64,000 nt of DNA. It comes from Bog-756 sp963699105 (lineage in GTDB: Bacteria > Actinomycetota > Acidimicrobiia > Acidimicrobiales > RAAP-2). The notes beneath the pieces were generated by a model. That model was given only the letters and a program-made list of their open reading frames with translations. It was not told the DNA's origin and ran no database searches. Shown here in pieces: positions 1 to 8,562 of the stretch. The translations under genes and the position numbers were made by a program. Numbering within the stretch: the stretch's first letter is position 1; the number at the start of each line of letters is the position of its first letter. Location of the stretch: positions 310,001 to 374,000 of the forward strand of contig CAVOTI010000001.1 in the NCBI GenBank assembly GCA_963699105.1. Direction: 5' to 3'.

Positions 1-560
1 CCCGGGCGCTGGGCCTTCCGGCCGGAGCGCGGGTCCTCGACCTGGCCTGTGGCACCGGTGACTTCCTGGTCCTGCTGTCATCGGCCGGGCTGGCGCCGCT
101 GGGAATGGACCTGTCGTGGGGGATGCTGGCCGCCAATCACGCCGGGAGGCCCCTGGTCCAGGCCGACGGGGCGGCCCTCCCGCTGGCCACCGGATCGGTG
201 GACGGCGTGACCTGCGGCTACGCCCTCCGGAACTTCACCGACCTCGAGGCCGTCTTCACCGAGCTGGCCAGGGTGGTGCGGCCCGGTGGCCGGATCAGCC
301 TGCTCGAAGTGGCCGAACCCGACGGCGGCGCCCTCCTGGCCGGGCACCGGCTCTGGTTCCGTCACGTCGTCCCGGTCATCGGCGGCCTGGTGTCCGACCG
401 GGCGGCGTACCGCTACCTTCCCCAGTCGACCGCCTACCTCCCGCCGGTGCCGGAGTTGCGTGCCATGTTGGTGGAGGCGGGATTCTCCTCGGTCAACCAC
501 CATCCGCTGTCGGGAGGCCTGAGCCAGCTGTTCACCGCCACCCGGGCGGGCGTGCCGTGA
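1..560 (+). CDS. menG: Demethylmenaquinone methyltransferase (MenG/UbiE), 5' end outside window
   Basis: SAM-dependent methyltransferase expected to C-methylate demethylmenaquinone, the last step of menaquinone synthesis. The gene enters from the left edge. Read in the frame starting at base 3 it shows the SAM-binding motif VLDLACGTGDF (bases 33-65), then GMDLS, PLATGSVDGV and the family stretch ALRNFTDLE, with SLLEVAEPDGG further on. About 185 codons remain of a usual ~230, so roughly 45 N-terminal residues are missing. Its stop overlaps the GTG start of the isochorismate synthase gene as GTGA, so the two menaquinone genes are probably translated together. UbiE (ubiquinone) is the homologous alternative; the menF neighbour favours menaquinone. 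Confidence 0.9.
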   Translation, partial: RALGLPAGARVLDLACGTGDFLVLLSSAGLAPLGMDLSWGMLAANHAGRPLVQADGAALPLATGSVDGVTCGYALRNFTDLEAVFTELARVVRPGGRISLLEVAEPDGGALLAGHRLWFRHVVPVIGGLVSDRAAYRYLPQSTAYLPPVPELRAMLVEAGFSSVNHHPLSGGLSQLFTATRAGVP

Positions 561-1939
561 CCGCCGTCCCGGCCGACCTCACCGCCGTCCGCCTCCCCCT
601 CGACCCGGGCCCGGCCATCGACCCGTTCGCCCTGGCCGGATCGGACGGCATCGTCTTCTGCTCCGGGCCCCGGGTCCGGGTGGGCCTCGGGGTGGCCGTC
701 ACCATCGAGTTGCCCCGGGGACTGGACGCCCCCGACGACCTGCGGACGGCGGCCGGTGTGGTGGCCGCCATCGCCACCGAAGACCACGTCGCCGGCTCCG
801 GGGGCGCCGGCTCCGCCGGGGTGGCGGCCTTCGGTGCCCTCCCGTTCGACCGGTCGGCCCGGGCCACCCTGGTGGTCCCCGCCGTCCTCTACGGTTCCGA
901 CGGCGGCGGGGAGGAGTGGGTCACCGTGGTGGGCGCCGGTCGGCCCCCCATTCCCACCGGACCGACCGGCCGGCGGTCGTGGCTCCTCGGTCGGTCGAGG
1001 ATGGGTGGCGGTCCCGGCCCGTCGGAGTCCGAGGACCGGGCCTCGGGGGGAAAGCTGGCGCGCATCGTCCCCGGCTCGACCGACGCCGATTTCCGGGCCA
1101 TGGTGGCCGAGGCGCTCCGCTCCATCGACCGCGGAGAGGTGACCAAGGTGGTGCTGTCCCGTCAGGTCGACGTGACCATGGGCCACGCCGTGGTCGTGGC
1201 CGACCTGCTCCGGCGGTGGCACCGTCTCGAACCGAACTGCACGGTGTTCTCCGTGCCCACTCCGGACGGGCAGTTCGTCGGGGCCAGCCCCGAGTTGCTG
1301 GTGGAGCGGACCGGGTTGCAGTTCCGGAGCCGGCCGCTGGCCGGGACGGCCCGGCGGTCGGTGTCCGACAGCGGGGGCGCCACCCCGGGTGCGTTGCTCG
1401 AATCGTCCAAGGACGGCAACGAGCACCGCCTGGTGGTGGAGGAGATCGACCGGGCCCTCCGTCCGATCTCCACCCGGCTGTCGGTTCCCGACCATCCCGA
1501 CCTCGTCCATCTCCACACCATCACCCACCTGGGCACCGGCATCACCGGCACGCTGGCCACCGAGGCCGACGGCTCGGCCCCCACCGCCCTCGACCTGGTG
1601 TCCGTCCTCCATCCGACGCCGGCGGTGGGTGGGGTACCGGCCGGCCAAGCCCTCCCTCTCATCCAACGTCTCGAGCCCCACGCCCGGGGCCGCTTCGCCG
1701 GGCCGGTCGGTTACGTCGACGGGCGGGGTGACGGGACGTGGATGCTGGGGATCCGGTCGATGTCGGTGCGGGGGCCGTCGGCCCGGTTGACGGCCGGGGT
1801 GGGCATCGTCGAGGGCTCCGACCCCGAGAGCGAGCTGGTCGAGACCAATCTGAAGCTCAGCGCGGTCTTCGGGGCCTTGGCCCCCGGGCTGCCCTTCCCG
1901 ACCGGGGACGCCGCCCCTCGACGTGAAGCCGTCAGCTGA
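557..1939 (+). CDS. menF: Isochorismate synthase (MenF-type)
   Basis: Converts chorismate to isochorismate at the entry to menaquinone synthesis. The 460-residue product has the chorismate-binding fold in its C-terminal half: VTKVVLSRQVDV with the general-base lysine (~residue 195), SKDGNEHRLVVEEID, LHPTPAVGGVPAGQAL, GPVGYVDGRGDGTWMLGIRS and the closing GIVEGSDPESELVETNLK. The N-terminal third is low in recognisable motifs, as usual in the family. The GTG start at 557 is chosen because it overlaps the menG stop and gives the normal family length; the same frame is open further upstream but only as a shadow of menG. Siderophore-type (EntC/DhbC) enzymes share the motifs, but the position after menG supports MenF. 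It ends convergently with the hydrolase gene, overlapping it by 8 bp. Confidence 0.9.
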   Translation: MTAVPADLTAVRLPLDPGPAIDPFALAGSDGIVFCSGPRVRVGLGVAVTIELPRGLDAPDDLRTAAGVVAAIATEDHVAGSGGAGSAGVAAFGALPFDRSARATLVVPAVLYGSDGGGEEWVTVVGAGRPPIPTGPTGRRSWLLGRSRMGGGPGPSESEDRASGGKLARIVPGSTDADFRAMVAEALRSIDRGEVTKVVLSRQVDVTMGHAVVVADLLRRWHRLEPNCTVFSVPTPDGQFVGASPELLVERTGLQFRSRPLAGTARRSVSDSGGATPGALLESSKDGNEHRLVVEEIDRALRPISTRLSVPDHPDLVHLHTITHLGTGITGTLATEADGSAPTALDLVSVLHPTPAVGGVPAGQALPLIQRLEPHARGRFAGPVGYVDGRGDGTWMLGIRSMSVRGPSARLTAGVGIVEGSDPESELVETNLKLSAVFGALAPGLPFPTGDAAPRREAVS

Positions 1940-2764
1940 CCGCCGGCTCCTCGGCCGATCCCGGACCGGCTGACCGGCGGATCACCGAGGCCAGGGTGTC
2001 GGGGGCGTCGCGGGCCACGAAGTGGCCCGCCCGGGGCACCATGGTCAGCTGGGACCGGGGAATGGCCCGGGCCAGGGTGACCGCCGCCCGGGGCGGCACC
2101 ACCAGGTCCCACTCGCCCGACACCACCTCGGCCGGAGCCTCGACCGAGCCGAGGGCGGCCATCACCGTCGGGAGCTCGTCCATCAGTGCCCGCTGCTCGA
2201 TCATGAAGGTCCTGCGGTGGCGACCGAGGGATCCTCGGTCGCTTCCGGTGACCCCGAGGTCGGGGAGTGCCGACTCCAGTCTGGGCCGCAGGGTTTCGGG
2301 AGCGTGGCGGGCCCAGGGCCGGATGCGGGGGAACACTCCGCCGATGCCGGCCAGGCCGGCCACGGCCAGGGCGTCGCCGACCACGGGCACGGTCAGCAAC
2401 CGGTCCAGGGTGTTGACCGAGTCCGGGGTGCAGGCCGCCCCGACCAGTACCAGGCTGCGGACCAGGTCGGGTCGGTCGAGGGCCAGCAGGACGGCTCCCC
2501 CCCCGCCCAACTGTGGGCCACCACCGTCGCCGGGGCGGCACCCCGTTCGGCGATGAGCTCGGCGATGGCCTCGGCGTTGCCGGCCAGACCGACGGCCTCG
2601 CCGGCCGTGGCCCCGTAGCCGGGACGGTCGGGCGCCAGCACCCGGTACTCGGGCTCGAGGAGCCGACCGACCGGATCCCAGGATGCCCCGGTTCCCGGCT
2701 GTCCGTGCAGGAGCACCACCGACGGGCCGCGGCCCCGGTCACTGGTGGCCAGCGACACTGTCAC
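1932..2764 (-). CDS. Alpha/beta-hydrolase, reading frame broken by one indel
   Basis: Predicted serine hydrolase of the alpha/beta fold; substrate unknown. From the GTG at 2764 the protein reads VVLLHGQPGTGASW (oxyanion HG motif), APDRPGYG, then the nucleophile elbow VAHSWAGG. At a run of eight C (2497-2504 on the + strand) the frame is lost; one frame over the text continues AVLLALDRPDLVRSLVLVGA and ends with a plausible His-loop region, RAGHFVARDAP. Restoring one G to the run gives a ~278-residue product, normal for the family. The start lies inside the 3' end of the histidine kinase gene (26 bp overlap), so it is the distal member of that operon. A sequencing error is likelier than a true pseudogene because both halves are otherwise clean. 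Confidence 0.75.
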
Positions 2765-4265
2765 CCCTGATCCCGTTGTGTCCGGCGTCCTGTTTTTTGC
2801 CGTCCTGTTTGCCGTTCTGTTTGCCGTTCTGCCCGTCGGCGGCGGTTTCGTACACCGGGAGCACGACCTCGAAGGTGGCTCCCTCACCCGGCGCCGTCTT
2901 CACGGTGACCCGACCTCCGAAGGTACGGGCCAGGCTGGCCACGATGAACAAGCCGAGCCCCGAACCTCCGTCGAGGCGGTCGGCGTCGCCCCGGTAGAAC
3001 CGGTCGAAGATGTGACCGGCCTGCTCGTGGGTCATCCCGGGGCCGTGGTCACGCACCCGGAGCACGGCGTCGTTGCCGTGGGCCGACACGCCCACCTCCA
3101 CCGGGGTGCCCGCCGGGGTGTGGACCAGGGCGTTGCCCAACAGGTTGTGGATCAGCTGGCCCAGCCGGGCGTCGTCTCCGGCCACCGGGACGTCGCCGTT
3201 CGTCTCCAGAGTGAACGACCGGGACGGGTCGATGGCCCGGGCATCGGCCACCGCTTCGGCCACCACGGCCACCAGGTCGACCCGGGTCCGGGCCGGTTCG
3301 GGGCCCTCCCCCTCCCGGGCCAGGATGGACAGATCGCCCACCAGGACCCCCATGCGGGCCGCCTCCTTCTCGATTCTCGACAGGGCCCGGTTCCGGGCTT
3401 CGCCCTCTTCCAGCACCCCCTTCTGCAGCAATTCGGCGTAACCCCGGATGGAGGTGAGCGGCGTCCGCAACTCGTGGGAGGCATCGGCCAGAAAGCTGCG
3501 GAGCCGCTCCTCGGACAGCGTGCGCTGGGCGAACGCCGTCTCGATCTGTTCCAACATGCCGTTGAGGGCGCGGCCCAGTCGGGCGATCTCCCCGTCGCCG
3601 TCGGTCGGGACCACCCGGCGGGTCAGGTCACCGGCGGCGATGGCGTCGGCCTCCTTGGCCATGTCCTCCAGTGGTCGCAGGCCCAGTCGGACGAGCAGGG
3701 TCATCAAGATGGCCAGGGCGGCGATCAACCCCAGGGACATGGCCAGCTCGACGTTGCGGAGGGAGGCCAGGGTCGAGTTGACCTCGTCGAGGCTGGTGGC
3801 CACGATCAGCGTCCGGCCCGGCAGGGAGGTCGCCTGGAGCCGGTACTCGGGGCCGTGCCCACCCTGGGCGGGCACGTCGATCGAGGCCGAGCTGGGGTGG
3901 TAGACGCGGTTCTTGGTGGTGGCCGGGAGCGGTCTCACCCGTAGGTGGGCGGGGAGCTCGGGCGGGGGGTCGACCTGGCCCCCCGTCCCCGACGGCCTGG
4001 TGACGACGGTGCCGTCCGAGTCGATGAGCTCGACGAAGATCTCGAAGCTCACCCGGTCGTTGATGGTCGTGGGGGTGATGGCGAACCCGCGGGCGTCGGA
4101 ACGGGCGACGAAGGCGGCCATCTGGGTGGTGGCCGTGGTGAGCTGGTCGTCGACCCGGCCGAACAGGTAGGAGTGCAGGGTGCTGAGGATGATGAGGTCG
4201 ACCACGGCGAGACCCAGGGCGACCAGGACGATCATGGTGGCGACCAGGCGGCGCCGGAGCCTCAT
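2739..4265 (-). CDS. Membrane sensor histidine kinase (HAMP-HisKA-HATPase)
   Basis: Sensor kinase of a two-component system, 508 residues. Order: TM1 (~residues 7-30, VATMIVLVALGLAVVDLII), an extracytoplasmic sensor region of ~140 residues, TM2 (~175-198), HAMP (RPLEDMAKEADAIAAGD), the phospho-acceptor box FLADASHELRTPLTSIRGYAE, then the ATPase domain with N box (NLLGNALVHT), G1 (RDHGPGM) and G2 (GGSGLGLFIV). The last ~25 residues are an odd hydrophilic tail, NGKQNGKQDGKKQ, encoded by short tandem repeats at about 2788-2835. The ATG start overlaps the regulator's TGA as ATGA, so kinase and regulator are translationally coupled. The signal sensed cannot be read from the sequence. Confidence 0.93.
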   Translation of the reverse strand: MRLRRRLVATMIVLVALGLAVVDLIILSTLHSYLFGRVDDQLTTATTQMAAFVARSDARGFAITPTTINDRVSFEIFVELIDSDGTVVTRPSGTGGQVDPPPELPAHLRVRPLPATTKNRVYHPSSASIDVPAQGGHGPEYRLQATSLPGRTLIVATSLDEVNSTLASLRNVELAMSLGLIAALAILMTLLVRLGLRPLEDMAKEADAIAAGDLTRRVVPTDGDGEIARLGRALNGMLEQIETAFAQRTLSEERLRSFLADASHELRTPLTSIRGYAELLQKGVLEEGEARNRALSRIEKEAARMGVLVGDLSILAREGEGPEPARTRVDLVAVVAEAVADARAIDPSRSFTLETNGDVPVAGDDARLGQLIHNLLGNALVHTPAGTPVEVGVSAHGNDAVLRVRDHGPGMTHEQAGHIFDRFYRGDADRLDGGSGLGLFIVASLARTFGGRVTVKTAPGEGATFEVVLPVYETAADGQNGKQNGKQDGKKQDAGHNGIRGDSVAGHQ

Positions 4266-4963
4266 GTGCGGGGTTCGCGCATCGTGTAGCCCACCCGCCG
4301 GATGGTGTGGATCAGCGGCGGGTCGTAGCAGTCGACCTTCTTGCGTAGATAGGAGATGTAGATCTCGACGATGTTCGACTCCCCGGCGAAGCTGTCCTGC
4401 CACACCACATCGAGGATCTGCTCCTTGGACAGCACCTGGCGGGGACGACGGGCCAGGAAGTGGAGCAGATTGAACTCGGTGGCGGTGAGCTCGATGAGGT
4501 GCCCGCTGCGCCAGACCTCGTGGGTCCCGAGGTCCATCACCAGGTCGTTGAATTGCAGGCGGTCCGACCCCCGGCCCTCGTCGGTTCCCGCCCGCCGCAA
4601 CACGGCACGTATGCGGGCCACCAGCTCGTCGATGCTGAACGGTTTGGTCACGTAGTCGTCACCCTGGTTCAGACCCGTCACCTTGTCGACGGTGGCATCG
4701 CGAGCGGTGAGGAACAGCACCGGCGTGCCGACGTGCTCGGTCTGGAGCTGGCGGCACAGTTCGAAGCCCTCCATGTCGGGGAGCATCACGTCCAGGACGA
4801 ACAGGTCGAAGTGGTCGGTCCGGGCCTTGGTCAGCGCCTCTCCCCCGGTCGGGGCGTCGGCCGTGTCGAACCCTTCGAAGTGCAGGGCCGAGGTGACCAC
4901 ATCGATGATGTACGGCTCGTCGTCGACGATCAGGATGCGCGGTCCTGCGTCCACCTGGGCCAC
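4262..4963 (-). CDS. OmpR/PhoB-family response regulator
   Basis: DNA-binding regulator partnered with the adjacent kinase. Receiver domain (residues ~9-125) with the acidic pair DDE at 14-16, phospho-acceptor Asp58 in LFVLDVMLPD, switch Thr in FLTARDA and Lys in YVTKPFS; then a winged-helix C-terminal domain (~140-230) with ELTATEFNLLHFLARRP, SYLRKKVD and IHTIRRVGYTMR. The GTG at 4963 is preferred because it lies two bases after the stop of the mannose synthase gene and gives a normal 233-residue regulator; a longer frame to 5026 would add an unconserved Pro/Arg-rich stretch. The target promoters are not evident. Confidence 0.93.
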   Translation of the reverse strand: MAQVDAGPRILIVDDEPYIIDVVTSALHFEGFDTADAPTGGEALTKARTDHFDLFVLDVMLPDMEGFELCRQLQTEHVGTPVLFLTARDATVDKVTGLNQGDDYVTKPFSIDELVARIRAVLRRAGTDEGRGSDRLQFNDLVMDLGTHEVWRSGHLIELTATEFNLLHFLARRPRQVLSKEQILDVVWQDSFAGESNIVEIYISYLRKKVDCYDPPLIHTIRRVGYTMREPRT

Positions 4964-4965
4964 GG

Positions 4966-5709
4966 TCAGTGGTGAACGTGCTCGGGCCGGGCCCTGAGCC
5001 CCCCGACCAGGCGCTGGAGCCCCCACCAGGTGACCAGGCCGAGCGCCTCGACCACGATGAAGGTGGACATCTTCGATTCACCCTCCACCCGGTCGATGAA
5101 GCGGATCGGCACCTCGACCACGCTGGCCCCGGCCCGCTTGGCCTGGTAGGTCATCTCGATCTGGAATCCGTATCCGTCGGCCTTGATCTGGTCGAGGTCG
5201 ATGCGCCGGAGGATCGAGGCCGCGTACACCCGGAACCCCGAAGTCGAGTCGGTCACGCCCAGGCCGAGCAGCGCCGAGGCGTAGAGGTTGCCGCCCCGCG
5301 ACAGGAGGCGACGGTGCCAGGCCCAGTTGGGGATGACACCATCGGGCACGTACCGGGACCCCACCACCACCTCGGTCTCCCCCGACAGGGAGCCGACCAG
5401 TGCCGGCAGCGCTTCGGGCTCGTGGGAGAGGTCGGCGTCCATCTCCACGCAGGCGTCGAAGCCGTTGTCGAGCCCCCAGCGGAACCCGGCCCGGTAGGCG
5501 CTGCCCAGACCCGACTTCCGGTGCCGACGGAGCAGCTCGATCCCCCCGATCTCCTTGCCCAGGGTCTCGGCGATCTCGGCCGTCCCGTCGGGGCTGCCGT
5601 CGTCGACCACCAGCACCGTGGCCTCGGGCAGCGAGTGGCGGATGCGCCGGAGGACACGGTCGATGTTCTGCGATTCGTTGTAGGTGGGCAGGACCACCAG
5701 CACGTTCAT
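4966..5709 (-). CDS. ppm1: Polyprenol-monophosphate mannose synthase (GT2, Ppm1/DPM1 type)
   Basis: Transfers mannose from GDP-mannose to polyprenyl phosphate at the inner face of the membrane, making the donor for extracytoplasmic mannosyltransferases. The 247-residue protein opens with VVLPTYNESQNID, then VVDDGSPDGTAEIA, the metal-binding VEMDADLSHEPEALP, GSRYVPDG and SGFRVYAASILRRI, all typical of the catalytic domain of Ppm1. It lacks the membrane acyltransferase domain fused to Ppm1 in M. tuberculosis; the stand-alone form is common. It heads the - strand group with the two-component genes, only two bases upstream of the regulator. Likely users of its product include the GT87 enzyme at 48.6-49.9 kb. 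Confidence 0.88.
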   Translation of the reverse strand: MNVLVVLPTYNESQNIDRVLRRIRHSLPEATVLVVDDGSPDGTAEIAETLGKEIGGIELLRRHRKSGLGSAYRAGFRWGLDNGFDACVEMDADLSHEPEALPALVGSLSGETEVVVGSRYVPDGVIPNWAWHRRLLSRGGNLYASALLGLGVTDSTSGFRVYAASILRRIDLDQIKADGYGFQIEMTYQAKRAGASVVEVPIRFIDRVEGESKMSTFIVVEALGLVTWWGLQRLVGGLRARPEHVHH

Positions 5710-5746
5710 GGCGAAAGCTTACGGGACCGGTCCTCGTCCGACCCCA

Positions 5747-7099
5747 TCATCCCACCGCCTCTTCGGCCCGTGTCCCCGGTGGACCCGTCCCCGGGTCGGC
5801 GGGCTCGCTGGAGGTGGCCCTGGTCCGCTCCCACACCTCCCGCAGGATGACCTGGATCGCCCCGGCCACCGGGATGGCCACCAGGGCGCCGGTCAGCGCC
5901 CCGAGGGTCGAGCCGAACACACCCCCGAGGTTGGCGCCGACCAGGACGGCCAGCAGCACCCACAACGGGTTCATCCGCACGGTGCGGCTCATGACCACCG
6001 GATACAGGAAGTGGTTCTCTACCAGCTGGAACCCCACGAACACGACGGCCATGACCACCCCGGCGGTGGGTGAGTGGAGGAAGGCGATGAGGACGCTGGG
6101 CACCCCGGCGATCAGGCCCCCGACCAGCGGGATCATGGCCACCAGGGCCACCCACAGGCCGATGATGAGGGCGAAGGGCACCCCGAGGATGAGCAGGGTG
6201 ACCAGCACCACCACCCCGAACAGCAAGGACAGGGCGACGGTGCCCAGCACGTAGGAGGTGACCGAGCGGGACACCCGGTGGGCCACGTCGACCACCGTCT
6301 GGCGGTGGTCGGGCCGCATGTTGTCCAGCAGCGCCAGCCGCAGACGGGGGGCCTCCAGCAGCATGAACAGGGTGAGGAAGGCGATGGTGGTGACGGCCAG
6401 GATGGTGGTGGCCACCGCCTCCCCGGCGTTGAGGGCCGGCTTGGCCAGGTTTTCGGCGGCTGTCTTCAGTTTGGGGGCGTTCTTCTGCACCCACGACAGG
6501 AGGTGGAACTTCTGGAGGGTGTGGGCCAGCCAGCCGTGACCCTTCTCCACCTGGTCGACCATGGTGGGCAGCCGCCCGGCCACGTGGGTGAGGGAGTTGA
6601 CCAACGGGTAGCCCAGCAGTCCGAGGAGCCCGAGGAAGACGAGCAGGGCCACCAGCATCACGGCGCCGACCGCGCTCCCCCGCAGGCCCCGGCGCTGCAG
6701 GAAGTTGACGGCCGGATTCAGCACCAGGGCGATGAAGGCGGCGATGAGGATCCACAGGATCACCTCCCGCAGCCGGCCCAGCAGTCGGTAGGCGACCCAG
6801 GTGGCGATGACCACGGCGTCGACGGTCAGGATGGTCCGCAGCGGGACGCCCTTGGCCGACGCCGCCGCGAACAGGCGCTCGCGTCGCGGGGCCTCCGGCC
6901 CGACGTCGCGGTCGAGCCGCTCGACCTGGGTCTCGCTGATCACCGTGGTCGGCTCCCGCTGGGTGATACGGCTGGCCGGACCACCGGTCCCGGTCCCGGG
7001 GCTCCCGTTGCTGCCCGCCTTCACGTCGGGGACCGGGTCAGGATTGGCCACGGAAGGGTGGGCCGAGCCCTGGGTGTCGTCCTCGACCGGGTCTGCCAC
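5747..7099 (-). CDS. AI-2E/PerM-family membrane transporter
   Basis: Polytopic membrane protein of the family sometimes called AI-2 exporters; the true substrate is usually unknown. 450 residues: a ~95-residue hydrophilic N-terminus ending near RRERLFAAASAKG, then about eight membrane segments including VILWILIAAFIALVLNPAV and VGAVMLVALLVFLGLLGLLG, with the family's C-terminal gate region GLWVALVAMIPLVGGLIAGV and GVFGSTLGALTGALVAIPVA. A cytoplasmic Glu/Pro-rich tail follows. The start is GTG at 7099, 41 bp from the divergent ATG of the next gene, so the two may share a promoter region. The length is at the long end for the family because of the N-terminal extension. Confidence 0.8.
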   Translation of the reverse strand: MADPVEDDTQGSAHPSVANPDPVPDVKAGSNGSPGTGTGGPASRITQREPTTVISETQVERLDRDVGPEAPRRERLFAAASAKGVPLRTILTVDAVVIATWVAYRLLGRLREVILWILIAAFIALVLNPAVNFLQRRGLRGSAVGAVMLVALLVFLGLLGLLGYPLVNSLTHVAGRLPTMVDQVEKGHGWLAHTLQKFHLLSWVQKNAPKLKTAAENLAKPALNAGEAVATTILAVTTIAFLTLFMLLEAPRLRLALLDNMRPDHRQTVVDVAHRVSRSVTSYVLGTVALSLLFGVVVLVTLLILGVPFALIIGLWVALVAMIPLVGGLIAGVPSVLIAFLHSPTAGVVMAVVFVGFQLVENHFLYPVVMSRTVRMNPLWVLLAVLVGANLGGVFGSTLGALTGALVAIPVAGAIQVILREVWERTRATSSEPADPGTGPPGTRAEEAVG

Positions 7100-7140
7100 C
7101 CGGCCAGCATGTCAGGTTCAGGGGTGCCGGTCGTGCCAAC

Positions 7141-8562
7141 ATGATGGGGATGGCGGCCAAACGGGCACATGTGGAGAAGCCACCACGCCATCGATGGTGG
7201 CACCGCGGGCCGTTCGTCCGGCGCGAGGTCAGGCTGAGCGTGGCCACCGTGCTGATCTTCTTGTTCATCTTCTACGTGGCCCTCCCTCTCTTGGCCAGCC
7301 ACCGGACCGAAGTCAACTCGCTGGCCAGGATCAATCTCGGATACCTGGCCCTCGGCGTCCTGTTGGAGATCGGGGCCCTGGCGGCATATACCCAGCTCAC
7401 CCACGCCGTACTCCCCAGTGACGGTCCCCGCCGGCTCCGCCTGTTCCGCATCAACATGTCCACCCTCGCCCTCTCCCACGTCTCCCCCGGCGGTACCGCC
7501 CCGGGGGCGGCACTCGGCTACCGGCTCCTCACCCAGTCGGGCGTGAGCGGCTCGGACGCCGGGTTCGCCCTCGGCACCCAGGGCATCGGGTCGGCGGTGG
7601 TACTGAACGTCATCTTCTGGCTGTCGCTGGTGGCGTTCCTGGTGACCCACGGGTTCCACGTTCCCTCCAGCCATCACGGGGGCCAGTCCCAGTCGGCCTC
7701 CATCCTGGTCATCGTGGCCGCCGGGGTCGGGGTGGTCCTGCTCGGGTTCTTCGGCGGCCTGTTCTACCTGCTGACCCGGGGCCAGGAGCGGGCCAGCCAG
7801 GTGGTCCGGCGGGTGGCCGGGCGGATCCGGTTCCTCGATGCCGACAAGACCACCGCCCTGGTCGAGCACCTGGCCACCCGGTTCCGGCTGCTCATGGAGA
7901 ACCGATCGCTGACCAGGCGGGCCGTCGGGTGGGCGGCGGCCAACTGGTTGCTCGACGCCGCCTCTCTGTGGGTGTTCGTGGCCGCCTTCAGCCACTTCAT
8001 CTCACCGATCGATCTGCTCATGGCCTACGGGCTGGCCAACATCCTGGCGGCCATCCCCATCACCCCGGGCGGCCTCGGGGTGGTGGAGTTCGTGCTGGTC
8101 TCCATGATCACCGGGTTCGGCCCCACCGCCGGACAGGCCCTGTCGGCCGTGCTGGCCTACCGGGCCGTCAACTTCTGGCTGCCCATCCCCTTCGGCGGCC
8201 TGGCCTACGCCTCGCTGGAGTTCGAGAGGCACACGACCTTCCGGAAGCTCCACCGTCTCATCCACCGCCGACGTGGCCGGGCCGGTGCCGGGGTGCCGTC
8301 GTCCGGGCGACCGTCCGGGCACCGGGGCGAAGCCACGACCCCGCACGGCGCCGGAACCGCCGCCTCCGAGGGGCCGCCGTCGGAGGCGGCACCGGAACCG
8401 GCACCGGAGGTGGCGTCCGATCCGGTCAGCGCTCCGGCACCGGCCGCGGGATCACACCGGCCCCAGATTCGAGGTGGCCACCCGAGGCCTCACGCCGGAT
8501 CGCATCGCGGCGGTGGCGGAGGGATTCGAGAGCCTGCGTTTGGAAGTGATCCTGGAGGCTGA
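7141..8562 (+). CDS. YbhN/LPG_synthase_TM-type flippase-like membrane protein
   Basis: Integral membrane protein of the UPF0104/YbhN group, whose fold matches the membrane domain of lysyl-phosphatidylglycerol synthases; function uncertain, perhaps lipid translocation. It has about eight hydrophobic helices (VATVLIFLFIFYVALPLLA first), the family signature LALSHVSPGGTAPGAALGYR, and AIPITPGGLGVVEFVLVSM near the C-terminal end. After residue ~370 a low-complexity tail rich in Ala, Pro and Glu runs to the stop at 8562 and overlaps the 3' end of ppk by 137 bp. The tail beyond ~8425 may be only the antisense image of ppk, so the real end could differ. ATG codons at 7141, 7144 and 7150 are all possible starts. 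Confidence 0.78.
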   Translation: MMGMAAKRAHVEKPPRHRWWHRGPFVRREVRLSVATVLIFLFIFYVALPLLASHRTEVNSLARINLGYLALGVLLEIGALAAYTQLTHAVLPSDGPRRLRLFRINMSTLALSHVSPGGTAPGAALGYRLLTQSGVSGSDAGFALGTQGIGSAVVLNVIFWLSLVAFLVTHGFHVPSSHHGGQSQSASILVIVAAGVGVVLLGFFGGLFYLLTRGQERASQVVRRVAGRIRFLDADKTTALVEHLATRFRLLMENRSLTRRAVGWAAANWLLDAASLWVFVAAFSHFISPIDLLMAYGLANILAAIPITPGGLGVVEFVLVSMITGFGPTAGQALSAVLAYRAVNFWLPIPFGGLAYASLEFERHTTFRKLHRLIHRRRGRAGAGVPSSGRPSGHRGEATTPHGAGTAASEGPPSEAAPEPAPEVASDPVSAPAPAAGSHRPQIRGGHPRPHAGSHRGGGGGIREPAFGSDPGG

